Assembly (NCBI GenBank): GCA_964451415.1
Contig: CAYVHU010000007.1
Span: 1 to 64,000 of the forward strand
Source of the DNA: CAYVHU01 sp964451415
GTDB taxonomy: Bacteria; Pseudomonadota; Alphaproteobacteria; Rhodospirillales; Magnetovibrionaceae
DNA: 64,000 bases
Direction: 5' to 3'
Below are positions 9,855-19,008 of the stretch, in pieces (within the stretch, counting starts at the first letter, position 1; every line of letters begins with the position of its first letter). The notes under the pieces are model-generated. The model searched no databases. It was not told where the DNA came from and saw nothing but the letters and a program-made list of their open reading frames with translations. Position numbers and translations under genes: made by a program.

Positions 9855-9894
9855 TTGCACCCTATGCGCGGAACGCACTTAATTGTAAAGTGCG
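9842..9894. repeat. Duplicated 16-bp segment and hairpin between phaA and phaB
   Basis: A 16-bp segment ending in CTTAATTG occurs at 9842-9857, overlapping the phaA stop, and again at 9870-9885 with one mismatch. The second copy forms a stem with the following bases: CGCACTT (9874-9880) pairs with AAGTGCG (9888-9894) across a 7-base loop. No T tract follows, so it is more likely an mRNA-processing or stabilising element than a classical terminator. Confidence 0.5.
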
Positions 9895-9970
9895 CGCCCA
9901 CAAACCTACCTGAAGACACAGGGCAACCGTGTGCGCCGCGCGCGCATCCCGGCAAGGAGAAAAAAAGACA

Positions 9971-10696
9971 ATGAACAAAGTTGCACTTGTCACCGGGGGT
10001 ACGCGCGGCATTGGCGCGGCCATTGCCCAGGCTTTGAAAAATGATGGCCACACCGTCGCCGCCACCTATCAAGGCAATGACGAAGCCGCAAAGGCTTTCA
10101 AAAAGGAAACGGGCATTGCCGTGTTCAAATTCGACGTCGGAGACTTCGATGATTGCGAACGCGGTATTGACGAGGTGGTGGACAAGCTCGGCCCCGTCTG
10201 CGTACTGGTCAACAACGCCGGCATTACGCGCGACGCCATGTTACACAAGATGACGGCGGAAAACTGGCGTGCCGTCGTCACCACCAATCTCGATTCCGTG
10301 TTCAACGTCACACGTCATGTTATCAAGGATATGCGCAAACGCGGCTTCGGGCGCATCATCAACATCAGTTCCATCAATGGACAAAAAGGCCAGATGGGCC
10401 AGACCAATTACGCCGCCGCTAAAGCGGGCGTGATCGGCTTCACCAAATCGTTGGCACAAGAAAACGCTTTCAAGGGCATTACGGTCAACTGCGTTACCCC
10501 GGGGTACACCGCCACCGAGATGGTGAAGGCCATCGCGAAAGACGTGCTGGAGACAAAAATCATCCCCTTCATCCCCGTGGGGCGGCTGGCTGAACCGGAA
10601 GAAATCGCGCGTTGCGTAACGTTCCTCGCCTCCGACGACGCGGGGTTCATCACCGGCTCCACCTTGTCCGTCAACGGCGGCCAATACATGGTCTAA
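9971..10696 (+). CDS. phaB: Acetoacetyl-CoA reductase PhaB
   Basis: This short-chain dehydrogenase reduces acetoacetyl-CoA to (R)-3-hydroxybutyryl-CoA. It has the Rossmann motif TGGTRGIG, the NNAGI segment, the catalytic Ser in INISSINGQKGQ and the YAAAK Tyr/Lys pair. At 241 residues it matches PhaB. I start at the ATG at 9971, preceded by AAGGAG; the frame is open further upstream but without a plausible start. It follows phaA in the same direction. Confidence 0.94.
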   Translation: MNKVALVTGGTRGIGAAIAQALKNDGHTVAATYQGNDEAAKAFKKETGIAVFKFDVGDFDDCERGIDEVVDKLGPVCVLVNNAGITRDAMLHKMTAENWRAVVTTNLDSVFNVTRHVIKDMRKRGFGRIINISSINGQKGQMGQTNYAAAKAGVIGFTKSLAQENAFKGITVNCVTPGYTATEMVKAIAKDVLETKIIPFIPVGRLAEPEEIARCVTFLASDDAGFITGSTLSVNGGQYMV

Positions 10697-10712
10697 TGAA
10701 CCCGAACGTTCG

Positions 10713-11315
10713 TTAGGCATCCTTCGGCGGCTGGGTCGAAACCATGAAATCGCGCGTCTCGATCTGCTCCAGCCACGCCCCCAAGTTGGGCCGTCCCCCG
10801 CGCACGTCTCCGACGATCTTGCGAAATTCCAGCCACAACGCACACACCGCCACGGATAAAACACCGATGTCGGTGCGCGCGCCGAACGTCGCGGCCTGTG
10901 CTTCGATGGCATCCAGACCCGCATTGACCTTGGCGGTTTGGAAATCCACCCACTGTTGCGAACGCACGGCTGCATCGCGTCTGTTTTCCAAAAGGACCAA
11001 AATTCCGGCTTCCATAATGCCGTCGGCCAGGGCCTCCAAGACAAGGGCGCGCCAACGCTCTTCGCTGTCTTCGGGCATCACCGTTGCGCTTTCGCCCACG
11101 CTCGCCAGATAGGCGCAAATCACCGAACTTTCGATGAGGATGGAACCGTCGTCGCGTTCCAGCGCCGGAACCTTGTTCAAGGGATTGATTTTTGTGTATT
11201 GCGCACTCTTGTTGTCAACCGTGACCAGTTCAACCCGCGCCGTAAGGCCCGTCATTTGCACGACGATGCGGGCCTTGCGGCCAAAGGGTGAGGTCAGGGA
11301 GGTGTAAAGTTTCAT
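10713..11315 (-). CDS. Glutathione S-transferase family protein
   Basis: The 200-residue protein has an N-terminal thioredoxin-like GST domain with a likely activating Ser in SPFGRKARI and the cis-Pro region NKVPAL, followed by the Glu-Ser pair LIESSVICAYL that binds the glutathione glutamyl group. The C-terminal helical domain is shorter and typical of bacterial GSTs. It lies 42 bp downstream of gloB on the same strand, so a joint role in glutathione-dependent detoxification is likely. The substrate is unknown. Confidence 0.88.
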   Translation of the reverse strand: MKLYTSLTSPFGRKARIVVQMTGLTARVELVTVDNKSAQYTKINPLNKVPALERDDGSILIESSVICAYLASVGESATVMPEDSEERWRALVLEALADGIMEAGILVLLENRRDAAVRSQQWVDFQTAKVNAGLDAIEAQAATFGARTDIGVLSVAVCALWLEFRKIVGDVRGGRPNLGAWLEQIETRDFMVSTQPPKDA

Positions 11316-11323
11316 GGTGTTTC

Positions 11324-11352
11324 AATCCTTGTCCGAAAAAATCCTTGTCCGA
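11324..11352. repeat. 13-bp direct repeat between gloB and the GST gene
   Basis: AATCCTTGTCCGA occurs at 11324-11336 and again at 11340-11352, a period of 16 bp. It sits in the 42-bp gap between the two minus-strand genes and looks like a small local duplication. Confidence 0.6.
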
Positions 11353-11357
11353 GAACA

Positions 11358-12128
11358 TCAGAACCGATCTTTTTGATGACGCAGTTCAGCGAAGACCTGA
11401 TCGGCTTCTACCCCTTGCAAACCCAATTGCGCTTTGAACGCGGGAATATCGCAGCGTAAAAACGGATTGCACGCAGCCTCGCTTTCCAACGTCGACGGCA
11501 CGCTCGGCTGCCCGGCTTCGCGCAAGCGCAAAACCTCGGTTGCCCGGGCCTTGAGATCAACATTTTCCGGATCGACACTCAAGGCGAACTCGGCATTGGC
11601 GGCGGTGTATTCGTGCGCCCCGTAAACGCGGGTTTGCGGCGGCAGGGAACGAAGCTTTTTCAAACTGCTCCACATGTGTTGCGCCGTCGCGTCAAACAGT
11701 CGCCCGCAGCCGAGTGAAAACAAGGTATCGCCGCAAAACAGCGCCTGGGCATCCGCAAAATAATAGGCGACATGGTGTGCGGTGTGACCGGGAACGTCAA
11801 AAACCTCGGCTTGAAACGTCCCCACATCAATTCGCTCGCCCTGCTTCACCCCATGGGTGCAGTGGGGAATTTCGTTCATATCGGCGTGACTGCCATAAAC
11901 TTCCGCCGCAAATTCAGACACGATTTGCACCACGCCATCGGTATGGTCGCTGTGTGGATGAGTGATAAGAATATGGGAGATGGACCAGCCGCGATCCTTC
12001 ACCGCACGGATCACCGGCGGCGCGGCGGCGGGATCGACGCACGCCGTTGCGCCGCTTGCGGGGTCGTGAAGCAAATAAACGTAATTGTCGTTCAAAACCG
12101 GAACGTTAAGAATATCCAATTCGTTCAT
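11358..12128 (-). CDS. gloB: Hydroxyacylglutathione hydrolase (glyoxalase II) GloB
   Basis: GloB hydrolyses S-lactoylglutathione to lactate and glutathione in methylglyoxal detoxification. The metallo-beta-lactamase motif THPHSDHTDG, the GHTAHHVAYYF segment and CGDTLFSLGCGRLF give the binuclear metal site; 256 residues matches the family. The C-terminal HAGH domain with NPFLRCD is present. The start is the ATG at 12126-12128, divergent from the methyltransferase gene at 12196. Confidence 0.94.
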   Translation of the reverse strand: MNELDILNVPVLNDNYVYLLHDPASGATACVDPAAAPPVIRAVKDRGWSISHILITHPHSDHTDGVVQIVSEFAAEVYGSHADMNEIPHCTHGVKQGERIDVGTFQAEVFDVPGHTAHHVAYYFADAQALFCGDTLFSLGCGRLFDATAQHMWSSLKKLRSLPPQTRVYGAHEYTAANAEFALSVDPENVDLKARATEVLRLREAGQPSVPSTLESEAACNPFLRCDIPAFKAQLGLQGVEADQVFAELRHQKDRF

Positions 12129-12195
12129 GGGCTTTTTCTCCCTTCGCCAGGATGGAGACTATCACCCTTTTGTCCGATTCTGCTACAGTGCTGCG

Positions 12196-12978
12196 ATGTG
12201 GATAGATGCCGTCGATTTACGCGAGTTTTACGCCAATCCCATGGGCCGTGTGGCGCAGCGCATCATTCGCCGGAACCTGCGCGAGATATGGCCGGATGTC
12301 ACGGGGTGTTCGGTGCTCGGCGTTGGTTACACCACACCGTACCTCGGCTTGTTTCGCCCCGAAGCCGCACGCACCATCGCCGCCATGCCCGCACGCCAGG
12401 GCGTCTTGCACTGGCCCCCGGGGGAACCGGGCCTCACCACCTTGGTGGATGAAGGCAATCTTCCCTTCGCGGATTTCAGCATGCACCGGGTGTTGATGGT
12501 TCATTCCCTGGAATGCGCCGAACAATTGCGCTTCATGTTGCGCGAAATGTGGCGGGTGATGGCCGACAACGGACGCATCCTTATCGTCGCCCCCAATCGC
12601 GGCGGCATCTGGGCACGCCTGGAACGCAGCCCTTTCGCCCATGGGCAGCCCTATTCACCGAGCCAGCTTTCACGGTTGCTGCGCGACAACATGTTCACCC
12701 CGGTACGATCTCACATCGCCCTTTACATGCCGCCCTCACGCGCTCGTTTGGTGCTGGGTTCGGCACGCGCCTTCGAAGGTGTGGGGCGTCGTGCGTTCCC
12801 CGCCTTCGGCGGTGTGGTGATGGTGGAAGCGGTCAAGGAAATCTACGCCGGACAAGTGGCGGGCGAAGAAACCACACGGCGCACCTTTGCCCTGGCTCCG
12901 CCGGGGGGCGGGCCGAACCGGATCAGCCGCCCCCGCGTAGCAAAAACACCGCCTTTTCGCCGAACCAGTTGGCCATGA
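12196..12978 (+). CDS. Class I SAM-dependent methyltransferase, substrate unknown
   Basis: The 260-residue protein has a methyltransferase-11-like core: a degenerate glycine-rich motif CSVLGVGYTTPYL, an acidic stretch DEGNLPFADFSM and MLREMWRVMADNGRILIVAPNR as motif after the core. Proteins of this type next to gloB are common in alphaproteobacteria, but their target is not established. I start at the ATG at 12196. The 3' end overlaps the convergent metW gene by 56 bp, which is unusual but both frames are well supported. Confidence 0.8.
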   Translation: MWIDAVDLREFYANPMGRVAQRIIRRNLREIWPDVTGCSVLGVGYTTPYLGLFRPEAARTIAAMPARQGVLHWPPGEPGLTTLVDEGNLPFADFSMHRVLMVHSLECAEQLRFMLREMWRVMADNGRILIVAPNRGGIWARLERSPFAHGQPYSPSQLSRLLRDNMFTPVRSHIALYMPPSRARLVLGSARAFEGVGRRAFPAFGGVVMVEAVKEIYAGQVAGEETTRRTFALAPPGGGPNRISRPRVAKTPPFRRTSWP

Positions 12979-13546
12979 AGATCGAACGGCCGAAGGTGCT
13001 GAATTGGCCTGCATCATCCAAAAACAGGCTGCGTTCAATGACAAGCCCCATGTCTGCCGCCAATTCCACGAAATCGCGAATGGTGCAGAAATGGATGTTC
13101 GGCGTGTTGTACCATTCGTAAGGCAGGTTCTCACTCACCGGCATGCGACCTTTGAACATTAAATAAAGGCGCAACCGCCAATAGGCGAAGTTGGGCACCG
13201 AAACGATGGCATGTTTGCCGATACGCGTCATCTGCGCCAAAACCTCTTTCGGGTCCATCATGGCCTGAAGCGTCTGGCTCAAAATGACATAATCGAAGGT
13301 GTCGTCGGGATAGTCCTTCAGGTCCGTTTCCACATCGCCTTGAACCACGGACAAACCATGGGAAACACAGGCTTGAACGCCGTCGGTGCTGATTTCGATG
13401 CCGCGCCCGTCGGTTTGTTTGGTATGCCACAGGTATTCCAGCAGCGCGCCGTTGCCGCAACCGACGTCGAGCACGCGGGTTCCCGGTTCGATCATTTCCG
13501 CAATGCGTTGCAGATCAACGCGAATCGCTTTGGGATTGGCCAGCAT
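12923..13546 (-). CDS. metW: Methionine biosynthesis protein MetW
   Basis: MetW is a methyltransferase-fold protein that works with MetX in making O-acylhomoserine. It carries the SAM-fold glycine motif VLDVGCGNGALL and the conserved VILSQTLQAMMDP and SVPNFAYWRLR segments. The ATG at 13546 overlaps the metX stop (TGATG), the normal metX-metW coupling; a longer open frame begins at 13585 inside metX and is rejected. 207 residues is the family length. Confidence 0.93.
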   Translation of the reverse strand: MLANPKAIRVDLQRIAEMIEPGTRVLDVGCGNGALLEYLWHTKQTDGRGIEISTDGVQACVSHGLSVVQGDVETDLKDYPDDTFDYVILSQTLQAMMDPKEVLAQMTRIGKHAIVSVPNFAYWRLRLYLMFKGRMPVSENLPYEWYNTPNIHFCTIRDFVELAADMGLVIERSLFLDDAGQFSTFGRSIFMANWFGEKAVFLLRGGG

Positions 13547-14742
13547 CACGTGGGCGTTCCTTCCAATCCTCGATGTTCGGCGCATCCTTCAAGGAACCCT
13601 TCGAAGACCTTATGAAACGCGGGCTCGTCCAGAAGAAATGCATCGTGACCCTTATCAGATTCAATCTCCACAAAACTGACATTCGCCGCCCCCGCGTTCA
13701 GCGCATGGACGACCCTGCGGCTTTCGCACGTGGGATAGAGCCAGTCCGATGTAAACGACACCACCAAAAAGCGCACCGGCGTGTTTTTGAACGCGCGCAC
13801 CAATTGGCCGTCGTAGCGTTCCGCCAGATCGAAATAGTCCATGGCGCGGGTGATATACAGATACGCATTGGCGTCGAAACGGTCGACAAAGGTGCTGCCC
13901 TGGTGGCGCAGATAGCTTTCCACCTGAAAATCCGCTTCGAACCCATAGGTCACCGCGTCGCGGTCTTGCAGATTACGCCCGAATTTGCGCGTCAACGCGG
14001 CCTGTGAAAGATACGTGATATGCGCCGCCATGCGCGCCACCGCCAAACCGCGGTGCGGGCGCTTGCCTTGCACCAGGTAATTGCCGCCGCACCAGTTCGG
14101 GTCGGCCTTGATCGCCTGGCGCCCGACTTCGTGAAAGGCAATGTTTTGCGCCGAATGGCGTGCGGTCGTGGCGATGGGCACCGCGGCAAACACATACTCG
14201 GGATAGCTGCTGGCCCATTCCAGCACCTGCATGCCGCCCATGGAGCCGCCCACCACGGCGAACAGTTTTTCGATGCCCAAGTGCTCAACGAGACGTTTTT
14301 GCGCCCGCACCATGTCGCCGATGGTGATCACCGGAAAGTCCAACCCCCAGGCCTGGCCCGTCACCGGGTTGATGGCTTGCGGCCCGGTGGTGCCCATACA
14401 CCCGCCGAGGATATTGGAACAAATGACGTGGAAACGCCGCGTATCAATGACCTTCCCCGGCCCCACAAGGCGTTCCCACCACCCAGGCTTGCCGGTGTAG
14501 GGGTGCGCGCCCGCCGCATAGTGGTCGCCCGTCAAGGCATGGCAAATCAAGATGGCATTGGATTTATCCGCATTCAACCGCCCCCAGGTTTGATAGGCGA
14601 TATCAAGGCCGTGCAACTCCACACCGCTGTCCAGGCGCAACGGCGGATTCTCGGCCACATGGGCGCGATACCCCGGCAAACTCCACGCACCGGGGGCGTA
14701 GGCCTGATTGGCGGCGGCGGAGAAATTCCGTTCGGCAGTCAT
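13546..14742 (-). CDS. metX: Homoserine O-acetyltransferase MetX
   Basis: MetX acylates homoserine for methionine synthesis by the sulfhydrylation route. It is an alpha/beta hydrolase with the nucleophile Ser in [12 protein letters not shown], the Asp in SDWLYP and the His in DKGHDAFLL, plus the [10 protein letters not shown] oxyanion region. The length of 398 residues is normal. It is first in a metX-metW pair and divergent from the chorismate mutase gene. Acetyl rather than succinyl donor preference is assumed from the family, not shown. Confidence 0.94.
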   Translation of the reverse strand: MTAERNFSAAANQAYAPGAWSLPGYRAHVAENPPLRLDSGVELHGLDIAYQTWGRLNADKSNAILICHALTGDHYAAGAHPYTGKPGWWERLVGPGKVIDTRRFHVICSNILGGCMGTTGPQAINPVTGQAWGLDFPVITIGDMVRAQKRLVEHLGIEKLFAVVGGSMGGMQVLEWASSYPEYVFAAVPIATTARHSAQNIAFHEVGRQAIKADPNWCGGNYLVQGKRPHRGLAVARMAAHITYLSQAALTRKFGRNLQDRDAVTYGFEADFQVESYLRHQGSTFVDRFDANAYLYITRAMDYFDLAERYDGQLVRAFKNTPVRFLVVSFTSDWLYPTCESRRVVHALNAGAANVSFVEIESDKGHDAFLLDEPAFHKVFEGFLEGCAEHRGLEGTPT

Positions 14743-14866
14743 AATTCAAGATCGTCCCATTTTGCGTTATTGCTAGATTTGCCGTCGGCAGGTGTCAATG
14801 TTTTCTTTGATTTCCGCGCGCGATGCTATTATCACTCTTGCTCCTTACCATACGGCTTTTCCCAAC

Positions 14867-15745
14867 ATGGAAACAGTGACGCTTCCCATGGCACGAGACC
14901 TTTCAGAGTTGCGGCGTGAAATCGACGACCTTGACGATCAGATTCACGCCTTGTTACGCCAGCGCACGCTGATTGTCGAAGAAGTGCGCGCCTATAAGAA
15001 GGAAGAACGCGTCAAAATCCGTCCCGCCCGTGAAGCGGAAATCATTTATCGTCTTTTCGCCCAGCACTCAGGAGCTTTTCCCAAACCGGAATTGTTCCGC
15101 ATGTGGCGCGAGTTGATCGTCGCCACGTTGCGCATGGAAGGCCCCTTTTCCGTCGGCGTGTTCATGGACGAAAGCAACTGCGGCTTTTGGGACCTGGCGC
15201 GCGACCAGTACGGCAGCTTTGTCCCCATGAGCGCGTATCCCTCCGCACGGCGCATTATCGAGGCGGTGCAGAAACAAGAAGTGATCCTCGGCATCCTGCC
15301 GTTGCCTGAACGAGCGGAAAAAGACCCGTGGTGGCGTCGCCTGGTGTTCGAAGGCGCAGATGCGCCACGCGTCATCGCGCGCCTGCCGTTTGTACCGGGC
15401 TCCAACGCGCGTTCCGCAGACCATGAGGCGCTGGTCATCTGTCCCGTGGCGCAACAGCCCACGGGCCGTGACCGCAGTTATCTCGCCATGGAAAGCACCC
15501 GCCAGCTTTCTGCGGACGCCTTGAGCAAGGTCTTCGCCGATGTGGACATAAACGTGATCTTTTTCACCGATTGCCACGATGCCAACCATCCCCAAATATG
15601 GCAAAGCCTGATCGAAGTGGACGGCTTCGTCGCCGCCAACGAACCGCGCATCAAGGCCGTTGAGGACACCCAGAACGGTGCGATTCTACGCGTTGTGGGT
15701 CTAGGCGGGTACGCCGTGCCGGTGAGTGCGGCTGAATTGGAGTAA
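14867..15745 (+). CDS. Chorismate mutase with long C-terminal domain
   Basis: The first 90 residues form an AroQ-type chorismate mutase domain (LRREIDDLDDQIHALLRQR, KKEERVKIRPARE). A further 200 residues follow; their layout, including GILPLPE after a repeated alpha/beta pattern, loosely recalls the periplasmic-binding-like fold of prephenate dehydratase, but I see no convincing catalytic Thr motif. It is followed closely by an aminotransferase and prephenate dehydrogenase, so it supplies prephenate for tyrosine and/or phenylalanine. The start could be the ATG at 14867 or at 14888. Confidence 0.88.
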   Translation: METVTLPMARDLSELRREIDDLDDQIHALLRQRTLIVEEVRAYKKEERVKIRPAREAEIIYRLFAQHSGAFPKPELFRMWRELIVATLRMEGPFSVGVFMDESNCGFWDLARDQYGSFVPMSAYPSARRIIEAVQKQEVILGILPLPERAEKDPWWRRLVFEGADAPRVIARLPFVPGSNARSADHEALVICPVAQQPTGRDRSYLAMESTRQLSADALSKVFADVDINVIFFTDCHDANHPQIWQSLIEVDGFVAANEPRIKAVEDTQNGAILRVVGLGGYAVPVSAAELE

Positions 15746-15750
15746 AGCCC

Positions 15751-16845
15751 TTGGCCAACGCCGTCCCCCCACGCCAAGGCGTGATGAACATCAGCCCTTA
15801 TGTCGGCGGCGAATCAAAACTGAACGGCACGGCGCGAGTGATGAAACTGTCTTCGAACGAAGGCCCCTTCGGCCCTTCGCCCAAGGCCCTCGCCGCCATG
15901 ACGCAAGCCGCAAAAACCGCGCACCGTTATCCCGACACTACGGCGTCGGCCCTGCGCGAGGCGATCGGCCGGCGCTTCGCCCTGGATGCGCAACGCATCG
16001 TATGCGGGGCCGGATCGGATGAATTGCTGTCACTTTTGTGCAGCGCCTACGCCGGGCCGGGTGATGAGGTGGTGTATTCGCAGCACGGATTTTTAATGTA
16101 TCCCATCGCCGCCCACGCGGCAGGGGCGACACCCGTCAAAGCCCTGGAAACAAACCTGCGCACGGATGTCGAGGCCATCGTGAACGCCGTGACGGACAAA
16201 ACGCGCGTCGTGTTCATCGCCAATCCCAACAATCCGACCGGAACCTATCTTACGCGTGCGGAACTGGAGCGTTTGCGCGCGGGCCTGCCCGAAAACGTCC
16301 TGCTGGTGATTGATGCGGCCTATGCCGAATTCGTCCAGCGCAACGATTATTCCCCAGGCCAGGAGCTTGTGGATGCGGGACAGAACACCGTGATGACGCG
16401 CACCTTTTCGAAAATTTTCGCCCTGGGCGGTCTGCGCGTGGGGTGGGGATACTTCCCCAGCGAGATCGCCGATGTCATCAACCGCGTGCGCGGCCCCTTC
16501 AACGTTTCGGCAATGGCCCAGGCGGCGGCCGTTGCGTCGCTGGCGGACCTGGAATTCGAGACCCATTCGCGCGAGCACACGCAACGCTGGGTGACCAGAA
16601 TCGAAGCCGCGTTGAAGGCACATGGCCTGTCCACCACCCGCAGCGTCGGCAATTTCGTGCTGGCGCGCTTCGCCACCACCGAAGCCGCACAACGCTGCGA
16701 TGCCTTTCTGCGCGAGAACGGCATCATCGTAAGGTACATGTCCAGCTATGGACTTCCCGAGGCCCTGCGCATCTCCATTGGCACCGATGATGAAATGAAA
16801 GCCTTTCTCAACACCATGGACGCCTTCAAAGGAACAACACCATGA
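15751..16845 (+). CDS. hisC: HisC-family aminotransferase (histidinol-phosphate/aromatic)
   Basis: A PLP-dependent fold-type I aminotransferase of 364 residues. The PLP Lys is in RTFSKIFALGGLRVGW, the Asn in ANPNNPTGTYL and the phosphate-binding Arg in LRISIG. The gene appears to start at TTG 15751, with GGAG eight bases upstream; an ATG follows at 15784. Located between chorismate mutase and prephenate dehydrogenase genes, it may act on phenylpyruvate/hydroxyphenylpyruvate as well as imidazole acetol phosphate; the neighbours favour a role in aromatic amino acids. Confidence 0.9.
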   Translation: MANAVPPRQGVMNISPYVGGESKLNGTARVMKLSSNEGPFGPSPKALAAMTQAAKTAHRYPDTTASALREAIGRRFALDAQRIVCGAGSDELLSLLCSAYAGPGDEVVYSQHGFLMYPIAAHAAGATPVKALETNLRTDVEAIVNAVTDKTRVVFIANPNNPTGTYLTRAELERLRAGLPENVLLVIDAAYAEFVQRNDYSPGQELVDAGQNTVMTRTFSKIFALGGLRVGWGYFPSEIADVINRVRGPFNVSAMAQAAAVASLADLEFETHSREHTQRWVTRIEAALKAHGLSTTRSVGNFVLARFATTEAAQRCDAFLRENGIIVRYMSSYGLPEALRISIGTDDEMKAFLNTMDAFKGTTP

Positions 16846-17750
16846 TTTGTTGCGAGCGCATCGCCTTGATCGGCGTCGGATTGATCGGCTCTTCGCTGGC
16901 CCGCGCGATCAAAAAACACGGCCTTGCGAACCATATCGCCATCACCACGCGGCGGCCTGAAACTCTGGCCAAGGCCCAGGAACTAAACCTGGGCGACAGC
17001 TACACCCTGGATGCCGCCGAGGCGGTGCGCGATGCGGATATGATCGTGATCTGCACCCCCATGGGAGCCTATGAAGGGGTGGTCAAAACCATCGCCGGCG
17101 CGCTCAAATACGGGGCCATCGTCTCCGACGTGGGCTCGGTCAAGGCAGCGGCCATCGAAGCCATCGCCCCCCACCTGCCCGACGGCGTGCATCTGGTGCC
17201 CGGCCATCCCATCGCGGGAACCGAGCATTCAGGCCCCGAAGCGGGGTATGCGGAGTTGTTTCCCGGCCATTGGTGCATCCTCACCCCGCAAGACGGCTGC
17301 GATGAAACCGCCATTGCAAAGGTTCGGGCTTTGTGGGAAGCGTGCGGCACAAAGGTCGAAATCATGCTCCCCGCACACCACGATCAGATTCTCGCCATCA
17401 CCTCACATCTACCGCACTTGATCGCCTACACCATCGTCGATACGGCTTCGCAACTGGAAGACGACACTCAACGCGAAGTGATCAAGTTTTCCGCCGGCGG
17501 CTTTCGTGACTTCACCCGCATCGCCGCCAGCGATCCGGTCATGTGGCGCGACGTCTTTTTGAACAACCGTGACGCGGTTCTGGACATTCTGGGCCGCTTC
17601 AGCGAAGACCTGAGCGAGTTGCAGCGCGCCATCCGCAAGGGCGACGGCGCAAAACTGGAAGCCGCCTTCACCCGCACCCGCGCCATCCGCCGTGGCATCA
17701 TCGACATCAAACAACATATTCCCGACGTCAAACCAAACGGCGATGCCTAG
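16842..17750 (+). CDS. tyrC: Prephenate (or cyclohexadienyl) dehydrogenase
   Basis: It oxidatively decarboxylates prephenate (or arogenate) with NAD(P). The Rossmann motif IGVGLIGSSLARAIK, the SDVGSVK segment and the catalytic-His region PGHPIAGTEHSG are all present; 302 residues lacks any chorismate mutase or ACT domain. The ATG overlaps the hisC stop (ATGA), forming a three-gene aromatic amino acid operon. The TAG stop at 17748-17750 lies in a palindromic repeat shared with the convergent gene. Confidence 0.93.
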   Translation: MICCERIALIGVGLIGSSLARAIKKHGLANHIAITTRRPETLAKAQELNLGDSYTLDAAEAVRDADMIVICTPMGAYEGVVKTIAGALKYGAIVSDVGSVKAAAIEAIAPHLPDGVHLVPGHPIAGTEHSGPEAGYAELFPGHWCILTPQDGCDETAIAKVRALWEACGTKVEIMLPAHHDQILAITSHLPHLIAYTIVDTASQLEDDTQREVIKFSAGGFRDFTRIAASDPVMWRDVFLNNRDAVLDILGRFSEDLSELQRAIRKGDGAKLEAAFTRTRAIRRGIIDIKQHIPDVKPNGDA

Positions 17751-17776
17751 GGTCGGACCCTAGGGTCGGACCCTAG
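17747..17776. repeat. Two overlapping copies of a perfect 17-bp palindrome between convergent genes
   Basis: CTAGGGTCGGACCCTAG is present at 17747-17763 and again at 17760-17776, overlapping by four bases with a 13-bp period; the whole 30 bp reads the same on both strands. The tyrC stop (TAG, 17748-17750) and the stop of the convergent DUF2125 gene (17773-17775 on the minus strand) both lie inside it. It can fold as an 8-bp stem on either strand and may limit read-through, though no T tract follows. Confidence 0.85.
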
Positions 17777-18912
17777 AAAACCGGCGGCGCATTCTTGTAA
17801 TCGCGCACTTGAGGTTTCTTGATTTTGATTTTCGCAAACCCCCAGTCGATTTCAGGGATTTTGACGAGGAACACGGGACCGAGAGACAATTTCCTGTTTT
17901 GCACACTTACCGACAGACTGATCGAGGACGTCGCGCCGTCCTTGGGCCGAGTGCTGAACGCCGCCAGCACCATGGTGGCCAATACGGCGTTGGGACCTTG
18001 GATCAAGCCCCGGGTGCGGAGGATTTCCAGGACCGAAAACAACCCCCTCATTTTGGCGGAAAATGCACCGCGGGGCTGAAAATTCTTGTCCAATGCCACG
18101 CTTCCCGACGCACTCAAGGCAAAAGGACCCGCACGCAGGTTCACACGTTCCATCCGAATCACGCCGCCTGCGTCCCGCCAGTGAGCCAGACGCGTTTTCA
18201 GGGTTTTCCCCGCACGCAGCGCACCGTTCATACGCAAGCTCACGTCAACGGTGTCGATGCGGTTTCCCAGCCCCCAGCCGCCGTGCAGCGGCAAAGTCCA
18301 ACCGTGGCCCGCTAGCGTTAAGCTCAGAGCTTGATTGTGGCGCGCGCCGCGCAGGCTTAAATCGTCCACGACCACCGGGGAAGAGCCGCTCATATGCAAT
18401 TTACGAACCTCCAAGACGAGGGTCTCCAACCATTCCCGGCCCGACGTGAAAATAACGCTCACGCTCTTCGCCTGACCCGCAAACTTCATTTTGCGCGCCC
18501 CCCAGGTCACTTCAAGCCTGCCCAAAACTTCGCCCCGCAGCCGCCACGGCATCCAGGGACGGGCGGAAAGAACAACTGCGTCACCGCGCCAATCGACGCT
18601 TTCGCCAAAGATCACGCCCCGGTAGTGGGGCTTGACAAGGCGCACGACGATGCGTGAGGGATACCCCGAAACCACAACCCCGGCAGACTTCGCAACGCCA
18701 CCGTGCGCATCTTGATCCGCCATCCAGCCCTGGATATTGCCCTGCACCCAGAACGCAGCGCCGTACCATAACAAAGACCATGCCCCCACCGCCAAAACGA
18801 TACTGACCAACACGCTCACCAACGCGCGTGTGCGCCGCAAGGCCTTCGGCGGACGATAGGTCATCGCCGGATGGGTGTCGTTCCCCCAATCGCGCTGCAC
18901 ACGGCGTTCCAT
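17773..18912 (-). CDS. DUF2125 family membrane-anchored protein
   Basis: The 379-residue protein has one N-terminal membrane segment (about residues 30-55, LVSVLVSIVLAVGAWSLLWYG) and a long beta-rich exported part with the DUF2125 pattern (PHYRGVIFGESVDWRGDAV, ALSASGSVALD). The family is widespread in alphaproteobacteria and its function is unknown; the repeated beta structure suggests a periplasmic role. It faces the ChaC gene divergently, a pairing often seen in this class. The stop lies in the palindrome shared with tyrC. Confidence 0.85.
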   Translation of the reverse strand: MERRVQRDWGNDTHPAMTYRPPKALRRTRALVSVLVSIVLAVGAWSLLWYGAAFWVQGNIQGWMADQDAHGGVAKSAGVVVSGYPSRIVVRLVKPHYRGVIFGESVDWRGDAVVLSARPWMPWRLRGEVLGRLEVTWGARKMKFAGQAKSVSVIFTSGREWLETLVLEVRKLHMSGSSPVVVDDLSLRGARHNQALSLTLAGHGWTLPLHGGWGLGNRIDTVDVSLRMNGALRAGKTLKTRLAHWRDAGGVIRMERVNLRAGPFALSASGSVALDKNFQPRGAFSAKMRGLFSVLEILRTRGLIQGPNAVLATMVLAAFSTRPKDGATSSISLSVSVQNRKLSLGPVFLVKIPEIDWGFAKIKIKKPQVRDYKNAPPVF

Positions 18913-19008
18913 AGGCCCTAAATTCCTTTTCTACCCCGCTCGCTTCCGTGCGACAGTATACAGGAGCAATGCCTTGAGGGAGAAGCCGCAAAGCGTAGGA
19001 TCCAGGCA

